Of a stretch of 64,000 nucleotides of DNA, positions 1 through 8,716 are shown one piece after another. The position numbers and the translations under genes are program-made. The DNA comes from Alistipes sp. CAG:514 (GTDB lineage Bacteria > Bacteroidota > Bacteroidia > Bacteroidales > UBA932), in assembly GCA_000431015.1 (NCBI GenBank), contig HF986039.1, positions 19,432 to 83,431 of the forward strand. Reading direction: 5' to 3'. Position 1 is the first letter of the stretch; each line of letters opens with the position of its first letter. The notes beneath the pieces are model-generated. The model was given only the letters and a program-made list of their open reading frames with translations. It was not told the DNA's origin and made no database searches.

Positions 1-2
1 TG

Positions 3-476
3 GACGACTCCTCCGCCGTCAACGGCAACAAGTACGTGGACGCTGTCCGCGAAGCCGTCAGGGAGGAAAACGCCGAAATCCTCGTGATTTCGGCGAAGAC
101 CGAGTCCGAAATCGCCGAGATGGACTCCTACGAGGATCGTCAGATGTTCCTTGAGGAAATGGGACTCAAGGAGTCAGGTGTCGTGAGGCTGATCCAGGGT
201 GCCTACCACCTGCTCGGACTTCAGACCTTCTTCACCGCCGGAGCAGACGAGTGCCGCGCCTGGACAATCCACAAGGGCGACAAAGCCCCGAAGGCCGCAG
301 GTGTCATCCACACGGACTTCGAGAAAGGCTTCATCAGAGCCGAGGTAATCAAGTACGAGGACTACGTCGCCCTCGGCAGCGAAAGCGCCGTCAGATCCGC
401 CGGCAAACTCGCCACCGAAGGCAAGGAATATGTCGTCCAGGACGGCGACATCATGCACTTCCTCTTCAACGTGTAG
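3..476 (+). CDS. ychF: Redox-regulated ATPase YchF, C-terminal part (cut by window edge)
   Basis: This is the last ~157 codons of YchF/OLA1, an Obg-related P-loop ATPase that binds ribosomes. The reading frame is open from base 3 and its start lies outside the window. What is visible is the end of the helical domain and the C-terminal TGS domain. Diagnostic stretches include 'LQTFFTAGADECRAWTI', 'GVIHTDFEKGFIRAEV' and the terminal 'VVQDGDIMHFLFNV', which are near-invariant in the family. The nucleotide-binding motifs are not in the window. It converges on the PUL1 operon with a 44-bp gap. It is the only plus-strand gene left of the putative origin, and its coding strand carries more C than G, opposite to its neighbours. 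Confidence 0.95.
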   Translation, partial: DDSSAVNGNKYVDAVREAVREENAEILVISAKTESEIAEMDSYEDRQMFLEEMGLKESGVVRLIQGAYHLLGLQTFFTAGADECRAWTIHKGDKAPKAAGVIHTDFEKGFIRAEVIKYEDYVALGSESAVRSAGKLATEGKEYVVQDGDIMHFLFNV

Positions 477-520
477 CGCCCTGAAGGGAGGCCCGGCGAC
501 CTGACGGAGCCGGACATGGT

Positions 521-2161
521 CTACTCGACCTGACCCATTATGGAGTTCCAGTCGGTGATGCCGAGGGTTTCCTTGTACTTGTCGAAAACGGAATCCTCCT
601 CTGAGGTGCCGGCGGCTTTCCAGACGTACCATACAGGCTTTGCCGTGAGACTTTGGATGTTACCTTCGCCAAAGGTGCGAAGGCCTATCCTGAGGCCTCC
701 CTCGGCCTTGTTGTCGGCCCAGTTGTGCCACTGGATCGCGTCGATGCCGTCAAGTTTGGAGACCTTTTTCCAAGCCCAGGCACCTCCGGCGGCCTGAAGG
801 GCGAGGTCGCTCTCGGAATAGGACGGCGAGTTTGTACCCTGCTCGGAAAGGAACAGGACGCGCTTCGTCTTGCCCTTGTAAAAATTCTCCTTCTGCCTTA
901 TCCAAGCGTCGATCACCTCCAGGTTCTTGAAAGTCACGTACTTGGAGTTCAATGAATAGGTCGCCTGCGTGTCATCGATCCAGAACGACGGCTTTGTCAG
1001 ATTCTGGGGATAAGGATGATAGGCCACACCCCAACGGAAATCGCCCTCGGCGGAAGAATATTCAACCGTCTTCTCCAGCATCATTTTCGGAGCGAAGCTG
1101 CCGTCCGCCTTGGCCCAGCAATGGGTGTAGGAGCCAAGCACCGATGCGTTCTGGTCGTACTGACGGGCAATGTTGTAGCAGATTCTCATCGACTTGATGT
1201 AGCGGTCCAGATAGCGCAGCATCGGCTGATCACCCATGTTTGTCCACTCGTTGGCGAAATCCACCTCGTTGTGCATGATCCAATGCGAGATCCTGTTGCC
1301 CGGTGTGCAGTGAGTCGAGGCCATGTGCTCAAGGGCGGCGGCGTAGAGATTGAACGCCTTTGCAGTCGTCAGGTTCGGCATGGTGTAGTTGCCCCCCTTA
1401 TTCTCAGGATCCTTGAATATGGAGTTCGTCTGGCAGAGGATGATGGCGGACACCACGAGATCCATTTCTCCGGCCCGGCGGGTAACGCGGTCAACATAGT
1501 CCTTGAAGGCACCCAAAGAATAGTTCTGGCCGCCATAGGAGTAACCGGAGCCTTCTCCCTTGATGTAGTCATTGAGGACAACATTCATCGTGATGCTGCC
1601 CACGTTCATCTCCTTGCAGTCACTGAAATAGAGGTCTATGTCTCCAGCCCCGAAACCTTTCTTGTTTCTTAGCGGAAGAGCCGCGGGACTGGCTTTCGGA
1701 GCCACCTCGTCGGCATAGCGGGCGTGGGAGTCAAGAACCTGCTTGTCCCCGTCCACCTTTACTACGGCCCATTTGGAGAACACCCGGTCGTACCTGATGC
1801 CCTCCCTTGCCGGAACGATTCTCTTCATGGTCACAGTGAAGGACTTGCCGGAAATGCTTTCCGTGTAAGGAAAAATCTCCATCTCGGTCACGTCCTGCCA
1901 AGGGGTGATCTCGGCGAGAACGTAGTTTCCGGAGCCGGAGCAACTACCTTTCACGATGACTTGGTCGGAGGTCACCTCGACATAGGAAACATTTGAGGGA
2001 TAGTCCTTTGAAAGATATTCCCCAAGATTGGCGGCCATAACCGCCTTCGGATCCTTCGGTCTCACGATAACATTAGGCTCCGGCTTGTCATCACCGCACG
2101 AGCAGAGGATGACAAGTGACATCGCGGCACAGAAAAGCCGGGACAAAGAAGTTGTTTTCAT
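521..2161 (-). CDS. DUF5722-like lipoprotein, predicted clan GH-A-type glycoside hydrolase
   Basis: This is a 546-residue lipoprotein, with a signal peptide ending in the lipobox LCSC followed by DD, so probably outer-membrane anchored. The ATG at 2161 is preferred over an in-frame TTG six bases upstream. The N-terminal ~150 residues look like a beta-rich domain, followed by a TIM-barrel-like region. Two spots look catalytic: an Asn-Glu pair in 'WIMHNEVDFANEW' (about residue 298) and a Glu in 'VLFLSEQGTNSP' (about residue 439). In clan GH-A retaining enzymes the acid/base follows Asn on strand 4 and the nucleophile sits on strand 7, which is the arrangement seen here. The DUF5722 assignment is from memory of the family. 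It is the last gene of PUL1, 8 bp after the preceding stop. The substrate is unknown, but rhamnosidase neighbours point to a rhamnose-containing glycan. Confidence 0.7.
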   Translation of the reverse strand: MKTTSLSRLFCAAMSLVILCSCGDDKPEPNVIVRPKDPKAVMAANLGEYLSKDYPSNVSYVEVTSDQVIVKGSCSGSGNYVLAEITPWQDVTEMEIFPYTESISGKSFTVTMKRIVPAREGIRYDRVFSKWAVVKVDGDKQVLDSHARYADEVAPKASPAALPLRNKKGFGAGDIDLYFSDCKEMNVGSITMNVVLNDYIKGEGSGYSYGGQNYSLGAFKDYVDRVTRRAGEMDLVVSAIILCQTNSIFKDPENKGGNYTMPNLTTAKAFNLYAAALEHMASTHCTPGNRISHWIMHNEVDFANEWTNMGDQPMLRYLDRYIKSMRICYNIARQYDQNASVLGSYTHCWAKADGSFAPKMMLEKTVEYSSAEGDFRWGVAYHPYPQNLTKPSFWIDDTQATYSLNSKYVTFKNLEVIDAWIRQKENFYKGKTKRVLFLSEQGTNSPSYSESDLALQAAGGAWAWKKVSKLDGIDAIQWHNWADNKAEGGLRIGLRTFGEGNIQSLTAKPVWYVWKAAGTSEEDSVFDKYKETLGITDWNSIMGQVE

Positions 2162-2169
2162 GTTCAAAA

Positions 2170-3987
2170 TCAGTTAGACTGTGTTGTATATACATAGTTG
2201 AACCTGCCTCCGGGAGCGGTGTCGCCATTGACGTAGAAGTCCATGATGTTACCCTCTTCCTGCATGTTGTCGTTCCACTTGAACTCAAAGTCAAGTGATC
2301 CGGAAGACAATCCCAGGGCCTTGCGAGGAATCTTTATTACAAGTTTGTTGCCGAAAGTCCTGAACTCGCACTCGGATGACTTCTCCCACATCCATATTCC
2401 TTGAATATTCCTCTCCATGACAGCCTTGCGCCCCTTTGGACTGACGCGGTTGATGATGAAATCATAGCCGTTCCAGCCAGTGGACTTGTCCCTGTCAACG
2501 TCGATGAGCAGCTGCATCCAGTGCGGGTCGGACTGCGGAGAAAGCTCCCCGGCGGTCTCGACATAGAACCAGATGTTCTCCTGGTCACGGGCGACCTTGG
2601 CTCCCACGATGTCATTGCGTCCGGAATTGTTGGTGTAGTACATGTCATAGCGTCCGCGCGCGTCACGGTGCATGGTGTTGCCTTTGTAGCTTTGATAGTA
2701 AGGCAGCACATCATCCCAGTCCATGACATCCCTGAGGCTGATCGTCTTCTCTTCGCTTGCCGACGCGGCAGGAGTCATTCCCTTGAATTTCCTTACCCTG
2801 TCAACCAGCTGGAGATAGTAGACATCCCCCTTGTCTCCCCAGCCTTTGTTCGGCTCGATGTCACGGCTGTGATCCCAGTCAAACTGATCCACGAACGAGA
2901 ACGGATCCCCTTGCCAGCCATGCTGCGGAAGCCATATTCCGGCAGTGTACTCGTTCCATCCGGTCACAAACACCAGTTCAGGATCAAGCTCGTAGGCACG
3001 GTCCCACTGCTCGGAGAAGTTCCAGCCATAGAGATAGCCGTCGGGACGAGGGTCGAATCCGTTCCTTACAGAGAAACTGCGTCCTTGGGAATCCTTGACG
3101 TTGAATGCCCCGCAATGACCCTTGCGGTCAGGACTCGTGTTCTGGGAGACTCCCACCGTCACCTGCTCGTAGGAAACCTTGCCGTCAGCCCCTTTGGAGG
3201 CCACATAGCCATGCTGAGGATAGTTCTCCAGCCACCCCCACTGGTCATTTCTGGTAGGGCCGTCAACGTAGTCCGGCTGACCTGGACGGAAGGTGAAGAA
3301 CCCGGCGATCTCCCTGTCAAGCGGCGAATCATCAAGCGCCTCTGGATAAGCCATGATGCAAGGCTTGCCTTTCCAGACAAACCACAGGTTAGAGTATCTG
3401 CCCGGCTTGTAAAGATCATTGTAGAGTTCGTGAAGGGAAGTGCGAGTCCAGGAGAACGGGCCGAAATTAAGCATGAAAGCGATCTTCGGGACATTCACGC
3501 CGTCCCTCTGAGCCTCGTCCCACGTCTGGAGAAGAGCCTCGTAGGATTCCTTCCAGGTCAGCGAGCCGTTGGTGCAATCGAAGAACACAGCGTCCACGCC
3601 GGCGTCTGCCAGAAGCTCCGCCTGTTTGCGGAGAACCCACTTGTCCGTGGTCTTGTAGTAGCCGAACAGCGGTTCCTCCCAGAAAAAGAATCCTGGTTTC
3701 TTGCTTCCCCAGGCTGGATGATTGTAATCCTTCATGGCCTCGGGATACCTGCGGACGATCTCGGTGATGTTCTTCACCCGGTAGGTGGTGTCATCGTTGC
3801 CCTGATGCCAGGTCCAGAAAAACATCGCGACAAACTTTCCGTCTCGCTTCGACGGAGCGTCTTTGTAGGATCTGACCTTTCGGCCAAGAGCGTCGGTAGC
3901 GGCCCATGAGTCACTGTTCACCCCTTGGGAGAACAACGGCGACATCGCCAGGGACAAAAGCGCAAAAGCAATAAAAAATCTTTTCAC
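2170..3987 (-). CDS. GH71/99-like secreted protein with C-terminal CBM9-like domain (copy 2)
   Basis: This is a secreted protein of about 605 residues. A GTG at 3987 gives a textbook signal peptide (VKRFFIAFALLSLAMSPLFSQG). An ATG at 4035 is also possible but overlaps the upstream gene by 14 bp. The first ~400 residues resemble GH71/99-like TIM-barrel proteins, with 'FFWTWHQGN', 'FWEEPLFGYY' and 'ADAGVDAVFFDCTNG', and the later 'FVTGWNEYTAGIW'. The last ~190 residues resemble a family-9 carbohydrate-binding fold ('NIWFYVETAGELSP', 'LLIDVDRDKSTGWNGYDF'). The gene at 6757-8685 is a clear paralog with the same domain order, and the two flank the rhamnosidase. Catalytic residues cannot be assigned with certainty. 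It is the eighth gene of PUL1, 34 bp downstream of the rhamnosidase stop if the GTG is used. Confidence 0.75.
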   Translation of the reverse strand: MKRFFIAFALLSLAMSPLFSQGVNSDSWAATDALGRKVRSYKDAPSKRDGKFVAMFFWTWHQGNDDTTYRVKNITEIVRRYPEAMKDYNHPAWGSKKPGFFFWEEPLFGYYKTTDKWVLRKQAELLADAGVDAVFFDCTNGSLTWKESYEALLQTWDEAQRDGVNVPKIAFMLNFGPFSWTRTSLHELYNDLYKPGRYSNLWFVWKGKPCIMAYPEALDDSPLDREIAGFFTFRPGQPDYVDGPTRNDQWGWLENYPQHGYVASKGADGKVSYEQVTVGVSQNTSPDRKGHCGAFNVKDSQGRSFSVRNGFDPRPDGYLYGWNFSEQWDRAYELDPELVFVTGWNEYTAGIWLPQHGWQGDPFSFVDQFDWDHSRDIEPNKGWGDKGDVYYLQLVDRVRKFKGMTPAASASEEKTISLRDVMDWDDVLPYYQSYKGNTMHRDARGRYDMYYTNNSGRNDIVGAKVARDQENIWFYVETAGELSPQSDPHWMQLLIDVDRDKSTGWNGYDFIINRVSPKGRKAVMERNIQGIWMWEKSSECEFRTFGNKLVIKIPRKALGLSSGSLDFEFKWNDNMQEEGNIMDFYVNGDTAPGGRFNYVYTTQSN

Positions 3988-4021
3988 AATCAAATAAGCG
4001 GTTTTTAATGAATATTCTGAA

Positions 4022-6751
4022 TTATTCCACCACAATGTGGTAGGATCCTGACGGGAAGACCTGGAAGTCCTCGCCGTTCAGTGACTTTATGCCAAAGGAC
4101 ACGGCCTCGCCGTCCACGGTTGCCTTTTTCCCTTCAGGAATATGTACGAGGCCGTCGGCGCCGGCAGGAATGACAATGTCCCAGACAAGTTTTCCGGCCT
4201 CCTTCCTCCAGGATGTGGATGTGACTCCGTAGCGGGTGTCCACGGTAGCCTTCGCCCACTCAAGGTCGGCGGTGTGCTGAGGGTAGAACATGACGGTCTT
4301 GAAACCAGGATTATCCTCAACGGGCCTTAATCCGGCGACATCCTCAAGAATCCAGGACTCGTAACCACCCTGCATAGGATGGTTGTGCGATCCGTGGGAC
4401 TTCGCATAGATGTCACCTTGGACAGGCAGGATCTCCCACAGTGTGGTCACCTTGAGGGAGTCCACCATCACGCCGAATGAGTTCTCGCCCTTCTTTGTGA
4501 AGAGGCCGAAAGCCTGGGCAGAGGCTCCGTTCCTTGAGAGTTCGCTTCCTATCCTTGACAGGCCGAAGACCCCTACATCCAAGAACTTATGGCCGGTGTT
4601 GATGTCGTACATAATGGCCTGGGTGGCCTCCTGACGACAATCCTCAGGGAAAAGTCCGAGCTCAAGCGCCATAGCGTCGGCCGTCTGGCCGCCGAAAGAA
4701 CATTTGAGAGGGTTGAAGAACTTGGAGACGATGGCCTTGCGGACATATTCCTCCTGCTTTTCGAACCATTCCAAGTCTTCCTCCTTGCCGAGCAGCCTTG
4801 CCGTCTTGACCATGATCCCGAGATCAAGAAGATGGAAGGCCGAAGAAGAGAACTCGACCACCGTGCCGTTATGCTCGTGGCTGCTGAATGTCGGACACCA
4901 GTCGCTCAGACCCTCATAGACTATTCCGTCAACAGCCGTGGACGCTATGTGGCGTACCCAGTGGCTCATCATGTCGTAATAGTCCCGGAGAATCCGCTTG
5001 TTGCCGTAGTACACATAAAGATGCCAAGGAAGCTGCACCACCGCCGTTCCCCAATCAGGGGAAGCGACGCCGCAAAGACGCTTTCCGGGGGCGATCATGA
5101 AAGGCAGGCCGGCTTCCTTGTCGGCGAAGTAGAACTGATTGTTGTAGTACTTGTGGAACAGGGTGTTGGTGAGGCTGACATCGGATGTCGTCCGGATGTC
5201 ATCAAGGTACTTGACCCAGAAGTTGTTCATCTGGAAGAGCATGTCGGCAGCGCGGTCGTAGGCATGGGTGTCTCCGAGCCAGCCGCACTTCTCCCGCTGG
5301 TTGCAATCGACAGGAAGCCCGACGAAAGCATTGATGAAGGTACGCTCGGCGATGTCGTGCAGATAGTTGATCTGATGGTCAGAACACTCGAAAGATCCGA
5401 TCGTGGCCAGATCCGTGTGCACCGGAGCGCGGGTGATCCAGTCCAAGGCCGGCTCCTCGTCCGAGCCTTCCACGGTCAGTTCCACATACCTCATTCCATG
5501 GTAGGTGAAGACAGGCATCCAGGTCTCCTTTCCCCTGCCGGCGAAAGTGTAGGAATCCTTCTGGAGTCCGACATGTTCGACACCGGTTGAAGCCACGTCA
5601 ATCTCGCGGGTCCTCGGGTCGATCTCCTCGGAGCCTATGGTCTGGAGCCTCACTCCGCGAGGAAGAGACGCGCTGAACACTACTTCCGACGTAAGGTTGG
5701 TTCCGAAATCATAGATCCAGACATTTCCTTCCTTTGAAGACCGCCACATGGCGGAGGCCTTCTGAGGAGCGAAAGCCCTCATCGGAGGTATCTCCTGCGC
5801 GGCCATCCTCACGGGAATGACACCTCCTGCCTTCACGGCATCGTTCCAGGAACTGTCATCGAAAGAAGCCTCGCACCAGCCGTCGATCTCGCGGGTGGCG
5901 TCATATTCATCACCCTGATAGACATTGGAGCTGACAAGCGGCCCGTCCGCCCATTTCCAGGATGTGTCCGTGCCGATGGTCTCGACCTTGCCGGAAGCAT
6001 ATTCAACGCGCATCTGACAGCGGAGGATAGGTCTGCCGTAGGTCATTCCCCCTCCCCAGACCTTGTCCTGGTTGTACCATCCCGCGCCCAGCATGACACC
6101 GATGCAGTTCTTGCCGCCCACGAGAAGAGAGGTCACGTCAAACGCGCTGTAAAGGGCTTTCTTGTCGTAGTCGGTCTGCGCCGGATCGAGAATCCTGTCA
6201 GGCTCGACCGCCCTGCCGTTGAGGTAAAGCTGCGAACAGCCCAGGCCGCAGAGATAGACAACCGCCCTGCGGACCTTACCCTTGCCGATCAAGCAGGTTT
6301 TGCGGAAATATGGGAACGGCCCGTCCTCAGTCTTCCCTGTCGCAATCCAGTCAGCTTCCCAGGAGTTGTCTATCGACTTTGTGAAGCTGGCCGCCTTTGT
6401 CCACGGAGAGACCTTGCCGGAGCCGTCCCAAATTCTTACCTTCCAGAAGTACCGCTTCCCTTCCTCAAGGGTCACTGTCGGAGGAAGGGTAATGTCAAGC
6501 TGGTCATCGGAGACGACCTTCCCGGACTTCCACACGTCACCGCCGCAATTCGGGGTCGAACCGACCCAGAGCTCATAGGCAGTCTGACTGGCCGCCCTCA
6601 CATCCGAACGGAGCTTCCAGCTGAAGCTGACATCGCTCACGGCGACAGGATTCACCATGTCGTTACAGCTCAGCGAAACAGGGAAGACAGTAGGCTTGGC
6701 CTGGGCGCAAAGACCCGCAAGCAGCAGCAAAGAGGCAAGAACTTTTTTCAT
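4022..6751 (-). CDS. GH78 alpha-L-rhamnosidase
   Basis: This is a 909-residue secreted alpha-L-rhamnosidase that hydrolyses terminal alpha-L-rhamnose from glycans by inversion. The signal peptide ends near 'GLCAQA'. The order is an N-terminal fibronectin-like domain (about 20-125), a Bac_rhamnosid N-terminal beta domain with 'YLCGLGCSQLYLNG' (about 165-180) and 'GVMLGAGWYNQDKVWG', a concanavalin-like domain, the (alpha/alpha)6 catalytic barrel from about residue 450, and a C-terminal beta domain ending 'GSYHIVVE'. The family's catalytic signature is present as 'DCNQREKCGWLGDTHAY' (about residue 480-500), with the acidic residues expected for GH78. The length is typical. It sits 5 bp after the first GH71/99-like gene and is the clearest clue that PUL1 handles a rhamnosylated substrate. 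Confidence 0.95.
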   Translation of the reverse strand: MKKVLASLLLLAGLCAQAKPTVFPVSLSCNDMVNPVAVSDVSFSWKLRSDVRAASQTAYELWVGSTPNCGGDVWKSGKVVSDDQLDITLPPTVTLEEGKRYFWKVRIWDGSGKVSPWTKAASFTKSIDNSWEADWIATGKTEDGPFPYFRKTCLIGKGKVRRAVVYLCGLGCSQLYLNGRAVEPDRILDPAQTDYDKKALYSAFDVTSLLVGGKNCIGVMLGAGWYNQDKVWGGGMTYGRPILRCQMRVEYASGKVETIGTDTSWKWADGPLVSSNVYQGDEYDATREIDGWCEASFDDSSWNDAVKAGGVIPVRMAAQEIPPMRAFAPQKASAMWRSSKEGNVWIYDFGTNLTSEVVFSASLPRGVRLQTIGSEEIDPRTREIDVASTGVEHVGLQKDSYTFAGRGKETWMPVFTYHGMRYVELTVEGSDEEPALDWITRAPVHTDLATIGSFECSDHQINYLHDIAERTFINAFVGLPVDCNQREKCGWLGDTHAYDRAADMLFQMNNFWVKYLDDIRTTSDVSLTNTLFHKYYNNQFYFADKEAGLPFMIAPGKRLCGVASPDWGTAVVQLPWHLYVYYGNKRILRDYYDMMSHWVRHIASTAVDGIVYEGLSDWCPTFSSHEHNGTVVEFSSSAFHLLDLGIMVKTARLLGKEEDLEWFEKQEEYVRKAIVSKFFNPLKCSFGGQTADAMALELGLFPEDCRQEATQAIMYDINTGHKFLDVGVFGLSRIGSELSRNGASAQAFGLFTKKGENSFGVMVDSLKVTTLWEILPVQGDIYAKSHGSHNHPMQGGYESWILEDVAGLRPVEDNPGFKTVMFYPQHTADLEWAKATVDTRYGVTSTSWRKEAGKLVWDIVIPAGADGLVHIPEGKKATVDGEAVSFGIKSLNGEDFQVFPSGSYHIVVE

Positions 6752-6756
6752 GAATA

Positions 6757-8685
6757 TTACTTATTCCAGATGAATCGGTAGTTGAAACGACGGTTCGGTG
6801 CGGTGTCGCCCTTCAGACAAAGGGAGATAGGATCCACCAGCTCTCCGGTGTTGTCGGCCCATTTGAAGTCAAAGGTCTTCGTTTTTCCGGAGACACCAAG
6901 CAGGGCCTTCGGTACCGCAAGCTCCAACTTGTTGCCGCTGACAGCGAAGTTATACTCCCCTGCCTTGATCCATTTTCCGTCTGCATATTTGAGGACATTA
7001 CCCTTACCGGATGACGTTATGTCCTTGTTGATCAAGATGTCGTAGCCATACCATCCGGTGGAGGAATCCCCGTCGGAATCAATCAGCAGCAACATCCAGT
7101 CAGGATCGGTGCAAGGTGTAAGCGCGTCGGCGGTCTCGACGTAGAAGAATATTTCATTCTTCCCGACAGCCACCTTGGAGGCCACAATGTCGTTTCTTCC
7201 CGAAGAGTCCTTGTAGTGAAGCCCGCCGTAACCCTTCGCGTCACGATGGAACACGTCGCCTTTGGTGTCGCGGTACACGACATCGATCCTGTCCCAATCA
7301 GCGAACGACCCGTCAACCGCCATTTTATGAATATGCCTGTTCACCGGAACCGGACGGACTCCCTTGTAGCGGCGGATGTTCTGCGCCATCTGCATGTAGT
7401 AGTTGTCGGTGTAGCCACCTTTCATCGGCTGTATGGTCCTGTTGAACTCGGCGTTGTACTGGTCCACGAACATAAACGGATTCTTGCGGCCAAGCCACAT
7501 CACGTCTCCGTTGTACTTCCCGGCGGTCCACTCATTCCAGTCATTCAGGTAAAGGAACTGCGGATTCGCGGCCAGAGCGTCATCCCAGCGCTCCTGGAAA
7601 TATATTCCATAGCCTTCCGGATCGGAAACCTTGCGGCCAAGCCAAGGAACGCAGGCCGAATCCGGGAGATCATATTCATTGAGCCTAGGCTCGCCGTCGC
7701 GCTTCGACCAGGATTTTCCTACTCCCATCGGGACATCAGTCATGGTGACAGGATGCTGGGCAGGGGTGACGGCTACTTCCTCGATCTTACCGTCATGCTT
7801 TGAAGCCAGCTGCTCCGGAGTCATCGACTTGATCCGTGAGTCGGCCATGCTGTAGCCGAAACTCCAGTTGTCCTCCGTGCCGATGAAACGCTTGCCGGCC
7901 CACTCGTAGTAGCCCCACCACATGTTCCTCAGCGTGAAGAAGTTCTTGACCTCATCGGAATAGTCATGCTTGCCGTCCTTGTAGGCAGAGTGGCCTCCGT
8001 TGGCGTCATGGACAGGATCCGCATTGTAGAGAAGGAGCGGCTTCCCGTCCCAGTAGAACCACAGGTCAGGATACTTGTTCTCCTTGTAGATCCGCTCGTA
8101 AAGTTGCTGGACGACCGTGATGACCTCTCCGTTGAACGCCCAGAAGCAGAACTGCGGGGTGTTGTTGCCCTCGGCGCGCATCTTTTCCATCGTGGAGAAA
8201 AGCACCTCCCACTCGTCCCAGTAACGCACGGCGTTAGTGACATCCAACACAAGCACATCCACTCCCGCGTCGGAGAGCATCGACATGTCCTTTCTGATGA
8301 CCCATTCGTCCTGGCTCAGGAAATAGCCCATCTCCGGCTCGCCCCAGTGGTAGGAGCCTCTCTTCCAGTTAGGATTGTCAGCCTGAAATCTGGCGTTTGG
8401 ATCAGCCTGGAGAACCTTAGTCACGTCGGCGTCATAAGGAGCCGGCATATTCGCAAGGTTCTGTGTGTGCCACGTGATGTAGAAGATGCCCACAACACGT
8501 CTCTGATCTGTCTTGACCGGCCCGACGGCATCATAGCCCGGCATGGTCCTTCCCAGCGCGTCGGTGGCAACCCAAGTGTCCTGATAAAGGTCAACGGCTG
8601 GTCTTTTGACAGTTATGTCCTGCGCTGAAAGCGCGCAGGACATAACCACAAAAGCAAGTATGGGTAAAAGAATGTTTTTTTTCAT
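6757..8685 (-). CDS. GH71/99-like secreted protein with C-terminal CBM9-like domain (copy 1)
   Basis: This is a 642-residue secreted protein and the paralog of the gene at 2170-3987. The signal peptide is 'MKKNILLPILAFVVMSCALSAQ'. The Cys in it may make this a lipoprotein, but SAQ looks like an ordinary cleavage site. The N-terminal TIM-barrel-like region has 'GIFYITWHTQN', 'YHWGEPEMGYFLSQDEW', 'DAGVDVLVLDVTNA' and 'FLYLNDWNEWTAGKY'. The C-terminal ~180 residues have the CBM9-like signature 'EIFFYVETADALTP' and 'LLIDSDGDSSTGWYGYD'. Compared with copy 2 it carries extra loop sequence in the middle of the barrel. It follows the surface lipoprotein by 31 bp. Glycosidase activity is inferred from fold resemblance and context. 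Confidence 0.75.
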   Translation of the reverse strand: MKKNILLPILAFVVMSCALSAQDITVKRPAVDLYQDTWVATDALGRTMPGYDAVGPVKTDQRRVVGIFYITWHTQNLANMPAPYDADVTKVLQADPNARFQADNPNWKRGSYHWGEPEMGYFLSQDEWVIRKDMSMLSDAGVDVLVLDVTNAVRYWDEWEVLFSTMEKMRAEGNNTPQFCFWAFNGEVITVVQQLYERIYKENKYPDLWFYWDGKPLLLYNADPVHDANGGHSAYKDGKHDYSDEVKNFFTLRNMWWGYYEWAGKRFIGTEDNWSFGYSMADSRIKSMTPEQLASKHDGKIEEVAVTPAQHPVTMTDVPMGVGKSWSKRDGEPRLNEYDLPDSACVPWLGRKVSDPEGYGIYFQERWDDALAANPQFLYLNDWNEWTAGKYNGDVMWLGRKNPFMFVDQYNAEFNRTIQPMKGGYTDNYYMQMAQNIRRYKGVRPVPVNRHIHKMAVDGSFADWDRIDVVYRDTKGDVFHRDAKGYGGLHYKDSSGRNDIVASKVAVGKNEIFFYVETADALTPCTDPDWMLLLIDSDGDSSTGWYGYDILINKDITSSGKGNVLKYADGKWIKAGEYNFAVSGNKLELAVPKALLGVSGKTKTFDFKWADNTGELVDPISLCLKGDTAPNRRFNYRFIWNK

Positions 8686-8716
8686 TTACACTTTGCAAGT
8701 TAGAAGATTGATTGGA

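Noticed and set aside
477..520. Terminator between ychF and the last PUL1 gene
   Set aside because: Only a 5-bp CCGGC/GCCGG stem without a T run can be drawn, which is too weak to call.
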